From positions 62,001-126,000 of the forward strand of contig OZ245336.1 of NCBI GenBank assembly GCA_965226095.1: a DNA stretch of 64,000 nt, written 5' to 3'. Below the pieces are notes generated by a model. That model did no database searches, was not told the origin of the DNA, and worked only from the letters and a program-made list of their open reading frames with translations. Numbering within the stretch: the first letter of the stretch is position 1; each line of letters opens with the position of its first letter. Shown here in pieces: positions 9,417-18,281 of this stretch. The position numbers were made by a program, and so were the translations under genes. The stretch comes from JANQSP01 sp965226095 (GTDB lineage: Bacteria; Bdellovibrionota; Bdellovibrionia; Bdellovibrionales; UBA1609).

Positions 9417-9775
9417 GCAACACTCACCTGTTCTGGAGAGTAAACTATATTTATAAGAAAAGGAATAGGAACATTAGATATATTTAACTGTCTATACTTA
9501 ATATCAGGAAACCATAACCATAAAGGAATAACCCTCACCAAAGCCTGTAACCAATCTGTTTGCACTCTCACAGCCCGCCAACGATCGACTCCATTACAAG
9601 GAGTTATTAAACTGACTGGCTCACTAAACTCCACAAAACCTAAACCACCAACATGATACCATTGAGAGTGTGTGTAGTTTAGAGATGATGATTGCTCTGT
9701 TCTCACAAAGTGCATTGTGTAGCACCCTGTGAAATGTACAATAATAAAAAATAAAAGTAATAACTTCAGATTCAT
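9398..9775 (-). CDS. Bor-like lipoprotein, second of a tandem pair
   Basis: The 125-residue product has a lipoprotein signal peptide ending in FTGC. Its body shares the layout of the lambda Bor family (hydrophobic GGLGFVEFSEP, a PC, then two aromatic-rich strands) and resembles the gene just upstream. Lambda Bor is an outer-membrane lipoprotein linked to serum resistance. The role here is unknown. The ATG at 9775 overlaps the upstream stop as TGATG, so translation is probably coupled. A TTG one codon earlier is also possible. The last cysteine of classical Bor is not clearly kept. Confidence 0.65.
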   Translation of the reverse strand: MNLKLLLLFFIIVHFTGCYTMHFVRTEQSSSLNYTHSQWYHVGGLGFVEFSEPVSLITPCNGVDRWRAVRVQTDWLQALVRVIPLWLWFPDIKYRQLNISNVPIPFLINIVYSPEQVSVACLPSR

Positions 9776-10245
9776 CAATCCAGTTCCTCATATTGTGGCA
9801 ATTGTGACTCATTTGCTTTTATGTTTTCAATATCTTCTTCCACATCTTTTATATTGATAGAAGAATCTTTTTGCATTGGCATATTTATGACACTTCCTGG
9901 TTTGGGATTAGTCTTATCGTATTTTAAATAATGTTCCCTTCTGTTTACTTTACTCCCACACCATACTCTGGCCGTCTTGGGAGAGAAAATGCCGAGAGTA
10001 ACAATATAGTTCACTCGATTCCAAAAACTGGATTGCGTTTGTATTTGTTTAATTTCCCGGTTTGGACAAATAGTGGAGACATTGATATATTTTTCTCCAA
10101 CTAAACCCCATAAAAAAAAGTTATGCACTCGTTCATAATCAGCTGGAGAATCATTCCCAGATTGACCACCTTCAGGTCTAATAGTGACCGTTTGACAGGC
10201 AGTGAAAAAAATGAAAATAAGCAGGCTGAGTATTCTAAGATACAT
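9775..10245 (-). CDS. Bor-like lipoprotein, first of a tandem pair
   Basis: The 156-residue product has a lipobox FTAC. It then has the clear Bor pattern: FFLWGLVGEKYINVSTIC, a T/Q-rich strand, IVTLGIFSPKTARVWC. Both conserved cysteines are present. After the Bor domain there is a 55-residue hydrophilic acidic tail that Bor itself lacks. It is followed with a one-base overlap by a second, more diverged member, suggesting an old tandem duplication. Outer-membrane anchoring is inferred from the family. Confidence 0.75.
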   Translation of the reverse strand: MYLRILSLLIFIFFTACQTVTIRPEGGQSGNDSPADYERVHNFFLWGLVGEKYINVSTICPNREIKQIQTQSSFWNRVNYIVTLGIFSPKTARVWCGSKVNRREHYLKYDKTNPKPGSVINMPMQKDSSINIKDVEEDIENIKANESQLPQYEELD

Positions 10246-10342
10246 ACTTTTGATTATTTTAGATCTTTATTTTAAGTCAAGTATTTTTCTTATTGTCTCT
10301 TCCATCGTTCTGTATATATTCATTCATACTGTATTAAGAAGT

Positions 10343-10693
10343 TTATTCTTCGTCTTCTTCAAAAGCAATATTTTCCTTATCACTGCCTGATTCAAATTCA
10401 CCACTACTAATAGAATCATTACTTTCTCCACTCTGTTCACCATCAGATTCAAACCATTCTGTAATATGATTCATACTACGACCAACAGATTTTATAGCTG
10501 TTTTAAATACTGTATCCTCTTCTGTTGATTCTAAAGCGAGGCGGTGTAAATTTGGATCAGATACTCTTATCTGATTTTGCACTATCGCTCTATGTAACCA
10601 GTAAAATGCTTTTTCTGCATCTTTTTCAATAATGAACTCATCAATAGCAAGATCGTTTTTATTTATATCACCAAGTATGCCATCCAAAGGCAT
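10343..10693 (-). pseudogene. Sel1-like fragment with acidic tail
   Basis: This 116-residue frame has one recognisable Sel1-type stretch (KDAEKAFYWLHRAIVQN) and a long acidic, serine-rich tail ending EEDEE. It lacks a signal peptide, further repeats and a good ribosome site, so it looks like the 3' remnant of a larger Sel1 gene. The last 44 bp (10332-10375, including the stop region) recur with two mismatches at 19693-19736, just upstream of the patatin gene. Confidence 0.45.
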
Positions 10694-10747
10694 CCATTAT
10701 CAAAAACTGATTAAACAGGCTTTAGAAAAGGCTCTTTAAGATCTACT

Positions 10748-13700
10748 CTACCACTGAAAGCTGCCTTTGAGCATGATGAGGGCTTTGTCATCGTTTTCTT
10801 TCTCTTCCCCTTTGGTGCGGTTTAGTTCCAGATTTAAGTTGGCGTTGTCAGAGATTTTCCAGCGAGTTCCCGTGCGATAGGCTCGGTTTTCATCTCCAAG
10901 GGAGAGAGCAAAATAAGGAGTGAGAACTCCAAAAAGATTTTTAAAGGGATTAAAAATACCGTAGCCAATTTCCGCCTTCAGACGGTTTTCCGCTTCAAAG
11001 TCACCGTTTCTTCCAAGCTGGTGAGTGCCCTGGGCTGACCAAAGATTGTCCACACCACTGGAAGATTCACCCCAAGTGGGAGAAATGTTAAGGCTCAAAC
11101 CTCGACCGGATTTTCCTGGGTCCAAACGAAGGGCTGCGCTCGCTCCCCATTCCTCATATCCGCTTTCTTCATGGGCTAGGAGTTTTCTCACTGATCCCTC
11201 AAGAGTTAAACCGCCCGCCTCATAGAGAACCGCTACGCCCGCTTCCAGACCCATGCCTTCCTCAGCATCTCCGCCATCGTGTCTCACTCCCATTTGAAAA
11301 GAAGGAGTGAATGCACCACCCTGTCCTATTTTAAAAGATCGAGAAGAATCAATCATCAGCCGAAGTCGTGTCACCTCTGTTTCAGCTCCTTTCATTCCCT
11401 CAGTTGAATCCGAATCTGTCCGCACATACATTCCATCCGTCTGAAGTGTCATGTCCATTCTGTTTCCTTCGCTTTGGCTGAGAATGGGGCCTTTAGCTCC
11501 CACTGCTCCCATACGCATGGAGATATCTGCTTTAGTAGTCTGGTTCTTGCTCCGATTTTCATTAGCAACCTGGGTGACTGTTACATTTCCCTCTCCTATG
11601 CCGAGGATTCCCCAAATAGATTTATTTTCACCAAATTCATATCCAAGGTAAGGATACAAACTTGTTAATTCACTTTTCACTTCTCCATTGTCCCCTGGAG
11701 AATCACTCTCAAGAGAACGGAAAGCTCCTTCTCCCTTACTGGTTGAAGCTGCAAGTCCTCCACGCCAGTGTCCACTGGTCACATCCGCTCCCAGGAAACC
11801 ACTTGTCACTTTCCCTTCCACACTAACTTCACCTTCTTCACCCTTAACCCTGTCATTGGCAACCTGCCCCCAAGCAGACCAAGTGCTTCCAGTATCTTCG
11901 TTCTTTGCCCCTAAGTTGAAAGAAGTTCCAAGGACTAATTCTTCTAGAGTCATTTCTTGATTATTTAGACCTCTCTTCATTTGAGTGTCTGAACTCCACT
12001 TACTGCTTTCAAATTGCTGATGAATATTTTGTAAGTTGGCTCCCTTTGTTTCTTTTGTCATTGACATCTCTACTCCGTCAATCACAATTTGATTGCCTTC
12101 AGCCGTTTTTCCCATCCTGGAAGAAATAGCATCCACCGCCTGACCGCCCACTGTTCGACCAAAGCGAGAAAGCCATGCACTTGGCATTGGGTCGGAATTT
12201 TCAATCGTACCGGTCGCTGTACCATCTGCTAAAAATGCATTTGAAGGTCTGGAAAGTTTAAATGTGAAAGTTTCATTTCCTTCATCAACAAAATCACTCA
12301 ACAAGGACACTGAAATGGTCTTTGAAGTCTGACCGGCTGTAAAAGTGAGAGCTCCCGATTTAGAAGTATAATCCTGTCCGGCGGTAGCGGAGCCATCATC
12401 TGCTGTAGCATACTTCACTGTTATAGTCCTTGTAGAAGACCTGGAAAGGCTTACCGTAAAATCAATTGTACTGGCTGTGTTTTCGTTCGCACTGGCATCT
12501 GCAACAGATATTCCCACAGGTCCTTGAATAAAACTGGTTACTCCGTTGCTGAGCTTTCGCCGCTTTCCCTCATCACCATCACTATGACATATAGCCCCCG
12601 ATGCAGAACAATTTGTGGTTGGAGGAAGCGAAACACTAATATTGTTATTATTGCTTGGCTTAACTGTGATCTCCCAGCGCTGATTAGCTGGTGGTGCCAA
12701 TCTGCCGGCATTTTTGATACTTCCATTTGTCACCTGAAAAGCGCCGTTATTCTTTAGTGTTTTGTAACTAAAACCCTTAATATCTTCACTAAAGCGCAAT
12801 TCAAAAGTAAAAGTATCTGATCCATTGTGCTCAGAGGGCATACCTATAAAACTTGCCGTAATAGGTGGTAATACTGGTTCTGGTTCCGGCTGCTCCAATT
12901 GAGATTGTGTTTCTGTGTTTCTAATGGTGCCGATACCTTCATCATCTCCGAACTCAGCACCGACAGGTTTGGAAAGTTTCACCCTGAAGGTCTCATTATC
13001 ATCTTCAATGTCATCATCAACTAGAGTTATTTGAATAATCTTTGAAATTTCCCCTGGTGAAAAAGTTACAAGCCCGTTGCTGACAAATATGTAATCATGT
13101 GGCGATCTCGCCGTAATAGCATTTGTTTTATATCTTACTTCAACAGGATAGTTTACAGCCCTGGAAAGGCTTATTGTAAAATCTATTGTACCGTCGCTCT
13201 CGTGCGCACTGGCATCCGAAATAGATATTGTTGGCAGAGGAACATATGGAAGAATAGTCATATTACCCAGATATGTTTGAGGATAATCAAAATTTGCATT
13301 GCCAGGAGAAGACACAGTATTATCATAAGCATCAGCTACAAACATTCCATTACGGGGAAATGTAATACGCCCACTAACTCCTGCCTCCACAGTATAGTGA
13401 AATACTAACCTGATAGGATCGGAATCAATACGCCCGCTTCCATAATGAGATCTATGTAAAGTTTGAGTTTCGCTTCCTATGTTCAACCTCATACGAACAT
13501 CACCACTATAAGAGTACAGGCCGCTAACTTTTTTACTCATATCAACAATGACTGCAAGGATATCACCTTTAGAGGCTTCAAAACTAGAACCTAAGTCAAA
13601 AAAAGAATCATTCTGTTTTCTGAAAGACATATTTATAACATAGGGAGGAGTATCAGCTGTCATAAGCTGCACTTCAGTTGTCAATTCACTTTCCACCGTT

Positions 13701-15940
13701 TCATTAAATCCATCGTCATCTCTATAGCTAACTATCACTTTAATTTTGGATCTCGCATCTTCACTGCTTATTTGATAGGTACTACTACGCGCTCCAGATA
13801 TTTGTTGGAGGACATCAGCATTGAGACCAAAATCAGCTACTTTCCACCAGGTGTAAGAAAAACTCCCACTTATTCCATTTTCATCCGTAATAGAAGAAGT
13901 ACCCGCCGTTAAGGTCTGCCCCACTTGAGGTGTTCCCGTAACAGTAGGCTGGCCCGAAGGCGAAACATTGGAAACAGTGAAAGTTACTGTGACAGTGGAG
14001 TTGGACGAATTAACATTGTAGTCGGAATCGCCAAGTACCTTAACTGTGAGTGTGCCTTCATTGTTAGAACTTAATGTAAAGGCCTCTTGAGTTTCATTGG
14101 CAAGAATAGTTTTGGTAAAGTCTTCTGTACTAACCCTCTGAACGGTTTCTAGAACTGGCGGATCATCCTGATTTTGTACTTGCTCTTCCCAAGTTACTGT
14201 CTTCTGCAAACGAACAGTGATAGGAGAGCTAAGATTATGATTCGTCCGCGTCAATGTAAAATTAACATTTTCTTTTGCAGGTAATCTACTTTGACCAGAT
14301 CTCCGAAGAGAGACGGTCGGCAAAGAGGGGAGATTACTTCTGATCAAACTTGTTTGGCGACAAACCCACTTCTTAGATCCAGTATTTGTCCAATAAAAGC
14401 CCCAAACACTAATAATCTGACCTATATCCGCTGACTGTATTGTATAAGAGTCGCCCCCGCTTATATCTATATATGAATTATTTGAACCATAAGTTGTAGG
14501 CAAATCACCTTCTCCGCTGGAAGAAGAACAGGGTCCGTGACGCCATACTATATTCATATTAGTATCTATTCCTTCAGCATCAGTAATGTGGGAAAAGTCA
14601 GCCGTGATAACCCCCGACAAAATCTGCTGACCAGTAATGCTTACTGAACCGGAAATTGTATTTACTTCAGCTACATCAACCACATAAATGCGGATCTCTA
14701 CAGTTTCACATCCGCCACGGGGATCACATCCTTTTACATCAAATATATACCCTCTTCCACCATCTTCAAACTCTGGTGCTGTTTCATAATTGAAGCTTTG
14801 GTTATAGGAAATGGAAATAGTCTGCGCACTATAATGAGCTATCGGATTAGGAGCCGTATTATGAACACGAAAAGCGGACCTGATCGTACTGGCTACATTA
14901 CTGGGCGTATCTTCCGGAATGGAGATACTGTACCTTATTGTATCCTGATCCACGTCAAACATATATGCTTCATCATCATTTGTTGTATCGGGTAGAGTCC
15001 CTGAACCTGAGTTCTCAAGTATATGATAAAAAGCTGGCCCAAAACCAACCCGTGGAGGTGTATTTTCAGGTTCAGGTAGAGTCTCAATCACACCAAAAGT
15101 AACATCCTGACAAATCCACTTATAATAATTGTTATCTGTCTGATACTGCCCCCAAACACTCACTCTATAGCCAATTTCACTACTCGTTAATTCATAAGAA
15201 GAGTCATCGGCCGAGCTTATTCTTCGTCTTACAGGCCACCTGCCCAAACCTCTATTAGCAGAGCAAGCTTCCCGACTCCATGCTATAGAGAAATTATTGA
15301 CTCCCTCTTTATCTTCAAGAGAGGAAAAGTCAGCAGTAATAGTGTCTCCAACATAAACACCGTTAGAAGCTTCAATAAGCCACCCTGACATGTTAGTTAA
15401 CTCAGGAACATCCGTCACATAAACAATAATATCCATAGATGTTTCACAACCATTATAACTATCAGAATCATATCCATAAAGCTTTAATCTATATCCTCGG
15501 CGACCATTCTCAAAAACGAGTGATGTTTCATAATCAGCATAACCCTGATAACCCAGATAAGTAATCTCAGCGTACTGTGTACCACTAGTACCACTAGTAC
15601 CACTTGTTATATTGCGAACACTAAAAAAATCCGAACCTTTAATAAAACGTATATTCCTTCCATTAACCAAATATCTTCCAAGAAAATAAATTATTCTATC
15701 CCCATCGGGATCTCTCATTCCAAAAGAAGTTCCAGAAAGAACCTGACTATCAACAAAACCCTCATCAACACTACTCTCAGACATACTAAAAGAAACTTCA
15801 GAGCGAGTTGCAGTGGGACATGAGTTTGCTGCACTTTGAGTAGGATATATAATAGCTGAGGCCATTACCATTCCTGTCATTAAAGAAATCAAAAACGATT
15901 TATTATTTTTTAAAAATGATAAATTTGAAATATCTTTCAT
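10748..15940 (-). CDS. Giant surface protein: cadherin-like and Calx-beta domains with C-terminal autotransporter-type barrel
   Basis: The 1730-residue product begins with a signal peptide cleaved near TQSAANS. Residues of about 45-550 contain two or more long similar modules (FENGRRGYxxxLxGxD...GCET...IxIYVxDVxE, then a WxxxACS...IGxxxSVWGxY block), cadherin-like in style. Later come further Ig-like segments and two clear Calx-beta domains (about residues 903-1007 and 1143-1247, with ISVADASANENTA and FVDEGNETFTFKL). From about 1250 to the end is a domain of amphipathic strands ending in GSFQW, as expected for an outer-membrane barrel. It is probably a calcium-binding adhesin. The ATG follows AGGAGAG. 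Base composition at the barrel end is more GC-rich than its surroundings, consistent with transfer. Confidence 0.88.
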   Translation of the reverse strand: MKDISNLSFLKNNKSFLISLMTGMVMASAIIYPTQSAANSCPTATRSEVSFSMSESSVDEGFVDSQVLSGTSFGMRDPDGDRIIYFLGRYLVNGRNIRFIKGSDFFSVRNITSGTSGTSGTQYAEITYLGYQGYADYETSLVFENGRRGYRLKLYGYDSDSYNGCETSMDIIVYVTDVPELTNMSGWLIEASNGVYVGDTITADFSSLEDKEGVNNFSIAWSREACSANRGLGRWPVRRRISSADDSSYELTSSEIGYRVSVWGQYQTDNNYYKWICQDVTFGVIETLPEPENTPPRVGFGPAFYHILENSGSGTLPDTTNDDEAYMFDVDQDTIRYSISIPEDTPSNVASTIRSAFRVHNTAPNPIAHYSAQTISISYNQSFNYETAPEFEDGGRGYIFDVKGCDPRGGCETVEIRIYVVDVAEVNTISGSVSITGQQILSGVITADFSHITDAEGIDTNMNIVWRHGPCSSSSGEGDLPTTYGSNNSYIDISGGDSYTIQSADIGQIISVWGFYWTNTGSKKWVCRQTSLIRSNLPSLPTVSLRRSGQSRLPAKENVNFTLTRTNHNLSSPITVRLQKTVTWEEQVQNQDDPPVLETVQRVSTEDFTKTILANETQEAFTLSSNNEGTLTVKVLGDSDYNVNSSNSTVTVTFTVSNVSPSGQPTVTGTPQVGQTLTAGTSSITDENGISGSFSYTWWKVADFGLNADVLQQISGARSSTYQISSEDARSKIKVIVSYRDDDGFNETVESELTTEVQLMTADTPPYVINMSFRKQNDSFFDLGSSFEASKGDILAVIVDMSKKVSGLYSYSGDVRMRLNIGSETQTLHRSHYGSGRIDSDPIRLVFHYTVEAGVSGRITFPRNGMFVADAYDNTVSSPGNANFDYPQTYLGNMTILPYVPLPTISISDASAHESDGTIDFTISLSRAVNYPVEVRYKTNAITARSPHDYIFVSNGLVTFSPGEISKIIQITLVDDDIEDDNETFRVKLSKPVGAEFGDDEGIGTIRNTETQSQLEQPEPEPVLPPITASFIGMPSEHNGSDTFTFELRFSEDIKGFSYKTLKNNGAFQVTNGSIKNAGRLAPPANQRWEITVKPSNNNNISVSLPPTTNCSASGAICHSDGDEGKRRKLSNGVTSFIQGPVGISVADASANENTASTIDFTVSLSRSSTRTITVKYATADDGSATAGQDYTSKSGALTFTAGQTSKTISVSLLSDFVDEGNETFTFKLSRPSNAFLADGTATGTIENSDPMPSAWLSRFGRTVGGQAVDAISSRMGKTAEGNQIVIDGVEMSMTKETKGANLQNIHQQFESSKWSSDTQMKRGLNNQEMTLEELVLGTSFNLGAKNEDTGSTWSAWGQVANDRVKGEEGEVSVEGKVTSGFLGADVTSGHWRGGLAASTSKGEGAFRSLESDSPGDNGEVKSELTSLYPYLGYEFGENKSIWGILGIGEGNVTVTQVANENRSKNQTTKADISMRMGAVGAKGPILSQSEGNRMDMTLQTDGMYVRTDSDSTEGMKGAETEVTRLRLMIDSSRSFKIGQGGAFTPSFQMGVRHDGGDAEEGMGLEAGVAVLYEAGGLTLEGSVRKLLAHEESGYEEWGASAALRLDPGKSGRGLSLNISPTWGESSSGVDNLWSAQGTHQLGRNGDFEAENRLKAEIGYGIFNPFKNLFGVLTPYFALSLGDENRAYRTGTRWKISDNANLNLELNRTKGEEKENDDKALIMLKGSFQW

Positions 15941-16502
15941 AGTTTGCTCTCCTTTTAAATTTTTTAAGCTACTTAATATATAATTCTTATAACCATCTTG
16001 GACATATTTCTTAAAAGTTTAGTATAATTAAGAGTAAAACTTACTCCCATCAGTTTTATTTCCTCCAAAGACCTGTAAGGCTAAGACCTAAATAGTATTG
16101 AAAAAGCCCATATTTTTCCGAAATAAGAAGGATAGGAAAAAAAGTGATGACTTGGTAAAGTTGTCTATGTATTTGAAATATATGAAGAAATTGGGGGGAG
16201 GTGAGTTTTTCCGCTGTTTTTTTACACTTCTTAGCAGAAGATTTCAGCTGCTGAACAGATCCCCAAGGGGTAAACACGGGGGGTTTTGCCTTCAACCGCA
16301 TAGAAAAAAGGGAACAAAAAGTTTTAACTAAATTTTCAAACATTGTGAGCCATCGTAAAAACTTTAAACACTTATAATATCAAAAAAAACACTGTTTAAT
16401 TACATTGTTACCATGTTTTTCGTCAATTGTTTTATTATCCGATTCCCTTTTTTAGTGGCGATTTTATCTTAAAAACCCCTATATCAAGCCTATTTAATAT
16501 AA
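15941..16502. other. Intergenic stretch, no supported gene
   Basis: Upstream of the giant surface gene lies AT-rich DNA that must hold its promoter, but I could not fix the -35/-10 boxes. Two overlapping frames (16056-16343 minus, 16098-16331 plus) lack ribosome sites and recognisable motifs, and I do not call either. I see no RNA gene here. Confidence 0.5.
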
Positions 16503-16655
16503 TCAATGAAATTCATACTGCTCCGTATCAAACCCCTTTTGGACAGGAAAACCCATAAAGCCTTTTTCCCAGGGCTTTTCCCAAATAGGAGTTCCCTTTT
16601 CAAGGTCTGAAATAATTTGATTTGTTATTTCTTGATAAATATCTTTTTTAATCAT
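16503..16655 (-). pseudogene. N-terminal fragment of ArdC-like antirestriction protein
   Basis: The 50-residue frame begins MIKKDIYQEITNQIISDLEK and continues with GTPIWEKPW. This is the start of the ArdC/DUF1738 family N-terminal single-strand-DNA-binding domain, carried by plasmids and integrative elements. Full-length members have about 300 residues, so this is a truncation. Its ATG overlaps the end of the upstream 80-codon gene by 8 bp. It is the last member of a tightly overlapping small operon and marks a mobile-element remnant. Confidence 0.65.
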
Positions 16656-16890
16656 GATGCGCCGCCTTTTTAAAATCAGCTCCGATGGTATCCTCACCCT
16701 TAAGAATGTCTTTTATTTCATCAGGGCTTAAATTAAGCTCTGTCCATTCAGCAGGGCTTTTATAATTCTCATAAAGGTATTGTTTCCAGTGGTCACAGGC
16801 CAGACCCGAAAAATCGGAATGGTCAAGAGCCATATCAACGACACTGTCATTGAACATTTTGTTTAGTTTAGTTTTTTCATTTTTAGTCAT
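16648..16890 (-). CDS. Small hypothetical protein of mobile-element operon
   Basis: This 80-residue acidic protein (DALDHSD-like region, ELNLSPDEIKDILKGED) is not recognised. It starts at an ATG overlapping the preceding stop as ATGA and runs 8 bp into the ArdC fragment. Operon context suggests a plasmid or integrative-element accessory gene. No signal peptide or membrane segment is visible. Confidence 0.55.
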   Translation of the reverse strand: MTKNEKTKLNKMFNDSVVDMALDHSDFSGLACDHWKQYLYENYKSPAEWTELNLSPDEIKDILKGEDTIGADFKKAAHHD

Positions 16891-17036
16891 TGGTTTTTAT
16901 CCTCTTGGTTTAGGTCTTTTAAAATGTCAAAGCTAAGAGTAAGAGAGATTTTATAAGTCTCATTTTCTTTTTTGTGCCAAAGAATAATTGAGTCATCCGG
17001 GTTGTTATAAGTTAGGAAAAGTTTTTTTGTTTTCAT
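16887..17036 (-). CDS. Very small hypothetical protein of mobile-element operon
   Basis: This 49-residue frame (MKTKKLFLTYNNPDDSIILW...) is joined to both neighbours by ATGA overlaps: its ATG overlaps the stop of the zinc-ribbon gene and its TGA overlaps the ATG of the 80-codon gene. That arrangement, rather than similarity, supports it as coding. Function unknown. Confidence 0.5.
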   Translation of the reverse strand: MKTKKLFLTYNNPDDSIILWHKKENETYKISLTLSFDILKDLNQEDKNQ

Positions 17037-17209
17037 TGGCCCTCCTCCTTGTAAATTTCTTTATACCCGCAGTTAAGACACTCTCTTCCTAAACCGAGGG
17101 CAATTTTATAAATAAAGTGTTTTCTCACTTTCTTACAAAAGGAGCAGAAAAAGTTTTTATTTTCCCTAAAGGACTTAATCCTTTGGGTAGTAAGTGATTT
17201 TTTAAACAT
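17033..17209 (-). CDS. Small zinc-ribbon protein
   Basis: The 58-residue basic protein has two CxxC pairs (CSFCKK and CLNC) spaced as a zinc ribbon. The ATG at 17209 is chosen because it follows a perfect AGGAGG. The frame stays open upstream without such a site. It is the first gene of a four-gene chain of ATGA-type overlaps ending in the ArdC fragment. It may be a small nucleic-acid-binding protein of a former mobile element. Confidence 0.6.
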   Translation of the reverse strand: MFKKSLTTQRIKSFRENKNFFCSFCKKVRKHFIYKIALGLGRECLNCGYKEIYKEEGQ

Positions 17210-17337
17210 AATAACCTCCTTTAATGATTTGCAGTCCTGCCTGCTTGCTTTCTTGGTCACCAAAAAAAAAGCGAAGGGAGTGCTTTGCAAGAAAAAAATT
17301 GGAGGCGACCTTTAGGGGGAACCGATTTTTTTCTTGA

Positions 17338-17394
17338 GGACAATTTTTTTATTTTTCTAAAATGTAACGAACAAGAGATATAAAAAAATTGTCC
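17338..17394. repeat. Inverted repeat, 15-bp perfect arms
   Basis: GGACAATTTTTTTAT (17338-17352) and its exact reverse complement (17380-17394) flank a 27-bp loop. It lies inside an outer, weaker inverted repeat (GCCTGCTTGCTT at 17239 and its complement at 17433). It sits upstream of the zinc-ribbon operon and beside the AlbA_2 remnant. It could be a terminator, an operator or a replication or transfer site of the former element. Confidence 0.6.
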
Positions 17395-17489
17395 GTCAAA
17401 GAAAGCGAGCATAGCTTAAAAAAACAATAGAAAAGCAAGCAGGCCAGAAAAGAACTCTCTACATACCTTCCTAAAAAATAATCAAAAAA

Positions 17490-17761
17490 AAGTTAAATTT
17501 ATCCTCAGAAAAGGAGAAGACCATAAAACAGAGTTTAAAGAGGAAGTATATAAAAAACGTGATAGAGAAATTGTTGCTTTTGCCAACTCATCTGGCGGGA
17601 AAATTTATATTGGCATTACAGATGATGGCAAAATAAAAAGCATAAATATCACAAACAAACTAAAAAGCCAGATAGAAGATATTGCCAAAAACTGTGACCC
17701 GAAAGTATCTATTTCGTTCCAAGAGATGAAAAAAGAAAAAGTTTTATGGAGTATGATTTAG
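17490..17761 (+). pseudogene. AlbA_2/Schlafen-like domain remnant
   Basis: An open frame without a start codon reads FILRKGEDHKTEFKEEVYKK, then IVAFANSSGGKIYIGITDDG, before a TAG at 17759. This matches the AlbA_2 (divergent AAA-4/Schlafen) core, in which ExEFK and AFANxxGGxIxIGIxDDG are conserved. Family members usually exceed 200-400 residues. Here only about 90 remain and the N-terminus is missing, so it is a truncated gene. Confidence 0.6.
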
Positions 17762-17820
17762 GTTTTTTTGATGAACAAACAGGAAAGGTGGAACCGGGAG
17801 ATAATCCTTTTGCTGAAAAA

Positions 17821-17865
17821 GTGTTACCTATGTGTCCGGTATAAAGTGTAACCTATGTCTCCGGT
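17821..17865. repeat. Two 20-bp direct repeats, possible insertion-sequence end
   Basis: GTGTTACCTATGTGTCCGGT (17821-17840) and GTGTAACCTATGTCTCCGGT (17846-17865) match at 18 of 20 positions, 25 bp apart. Ends of some IS481-like and related elements carry short sequences of this look. No transposase remains nearby. Confidence 0.4.
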
Positions 17866-17882
17866 ATGGACCCTTTTTCGAA

Positions 17883-17903
17883 TGGTCGGGGAGACAGGAT
17901 TTG
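17883..17903. repeat. Copy of the tRNA-Pro 3' end
   Basis: The 21 bases TGGTCGGGGAGACAGGATTT plus G are identical to the complement of the last 21 bases of tRNA-Pro, including CCA (20026-20046). A tRNA 3'-end copy 2.1 kb from the intact gene is the usual trace of tRNA-targeted integration. Confidence 0.65.
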
Positions 17904-17922
17904 CTTACTCTAGCTGAAAGTT

Positions 17923-18281
17923 CTATTTCAGATCAATAGTTGTACATTTATTGTTTACACATTCTGATTTCCAGTTACTACATAGATCAACATCGAAACA
18001 ACGAACCTCTTGTGAGGAACATAGCTCCTCTACTTGTTTATTATACCCCTCTACAAGATTGGTGGATGGCTATCATGTTACCTCCACTAGCACAAGGACA
18101 ACAACCAGCTTTGGTTAATAGACAATCTTCATTTGTAGCACAGCTTACTACTTTACGATCATTTTATCCTATTGGTGAGTCTGCTGGTATAGGGTGTTCT
18201 GTTGATATAGGTCGCCTTACTGTGCAAAATACACAAAACAGACTGCTTAATATAATTAAAGTTTTTAGTGTAAAAAAACAT
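17923..18281 (-). pseudogene. Broken secreted Cys-rich protein
   Basis: Read on the minus strand, a start ATG at 18281 is followed, after a T run that is one base out of phase, by a signal peptide (KTLIILSSLFCVFC). The same frame, after one TAA at 18164-18166, gives VVSCATNEDCLLTKAGCCPC and ASGGNMIAIHQSC. After a G run with one extra base it continues GYNKQVEELCSSQ, CFDVDLC, SECVNNKC and stops at 17923. The C-D/N-DC...GCC.C..GG...AI...C...C pattern is a coherent disulfide-rich domain that I have seen in predatory and myxobacterial-type genomes. It is interrupted by one stop and two homopolymer shifts. The plus-strand frame over the same DNA is therefore an artefact. Confidence 0.6.

Noticed and set aside
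10748..12200. Plus-strand frames of 60-100 codons opposite the barrel domain
   Set aside because: They are shadows of the more GC-rich coding sequence, with no start sites and low-complexity antisense composition.
16056..16343. Overlapping small frames on both strands
   Set aside because: Neither the minus (95 codons) nor the plus frame (77 codons) has a ribosome site, motif or operon context.
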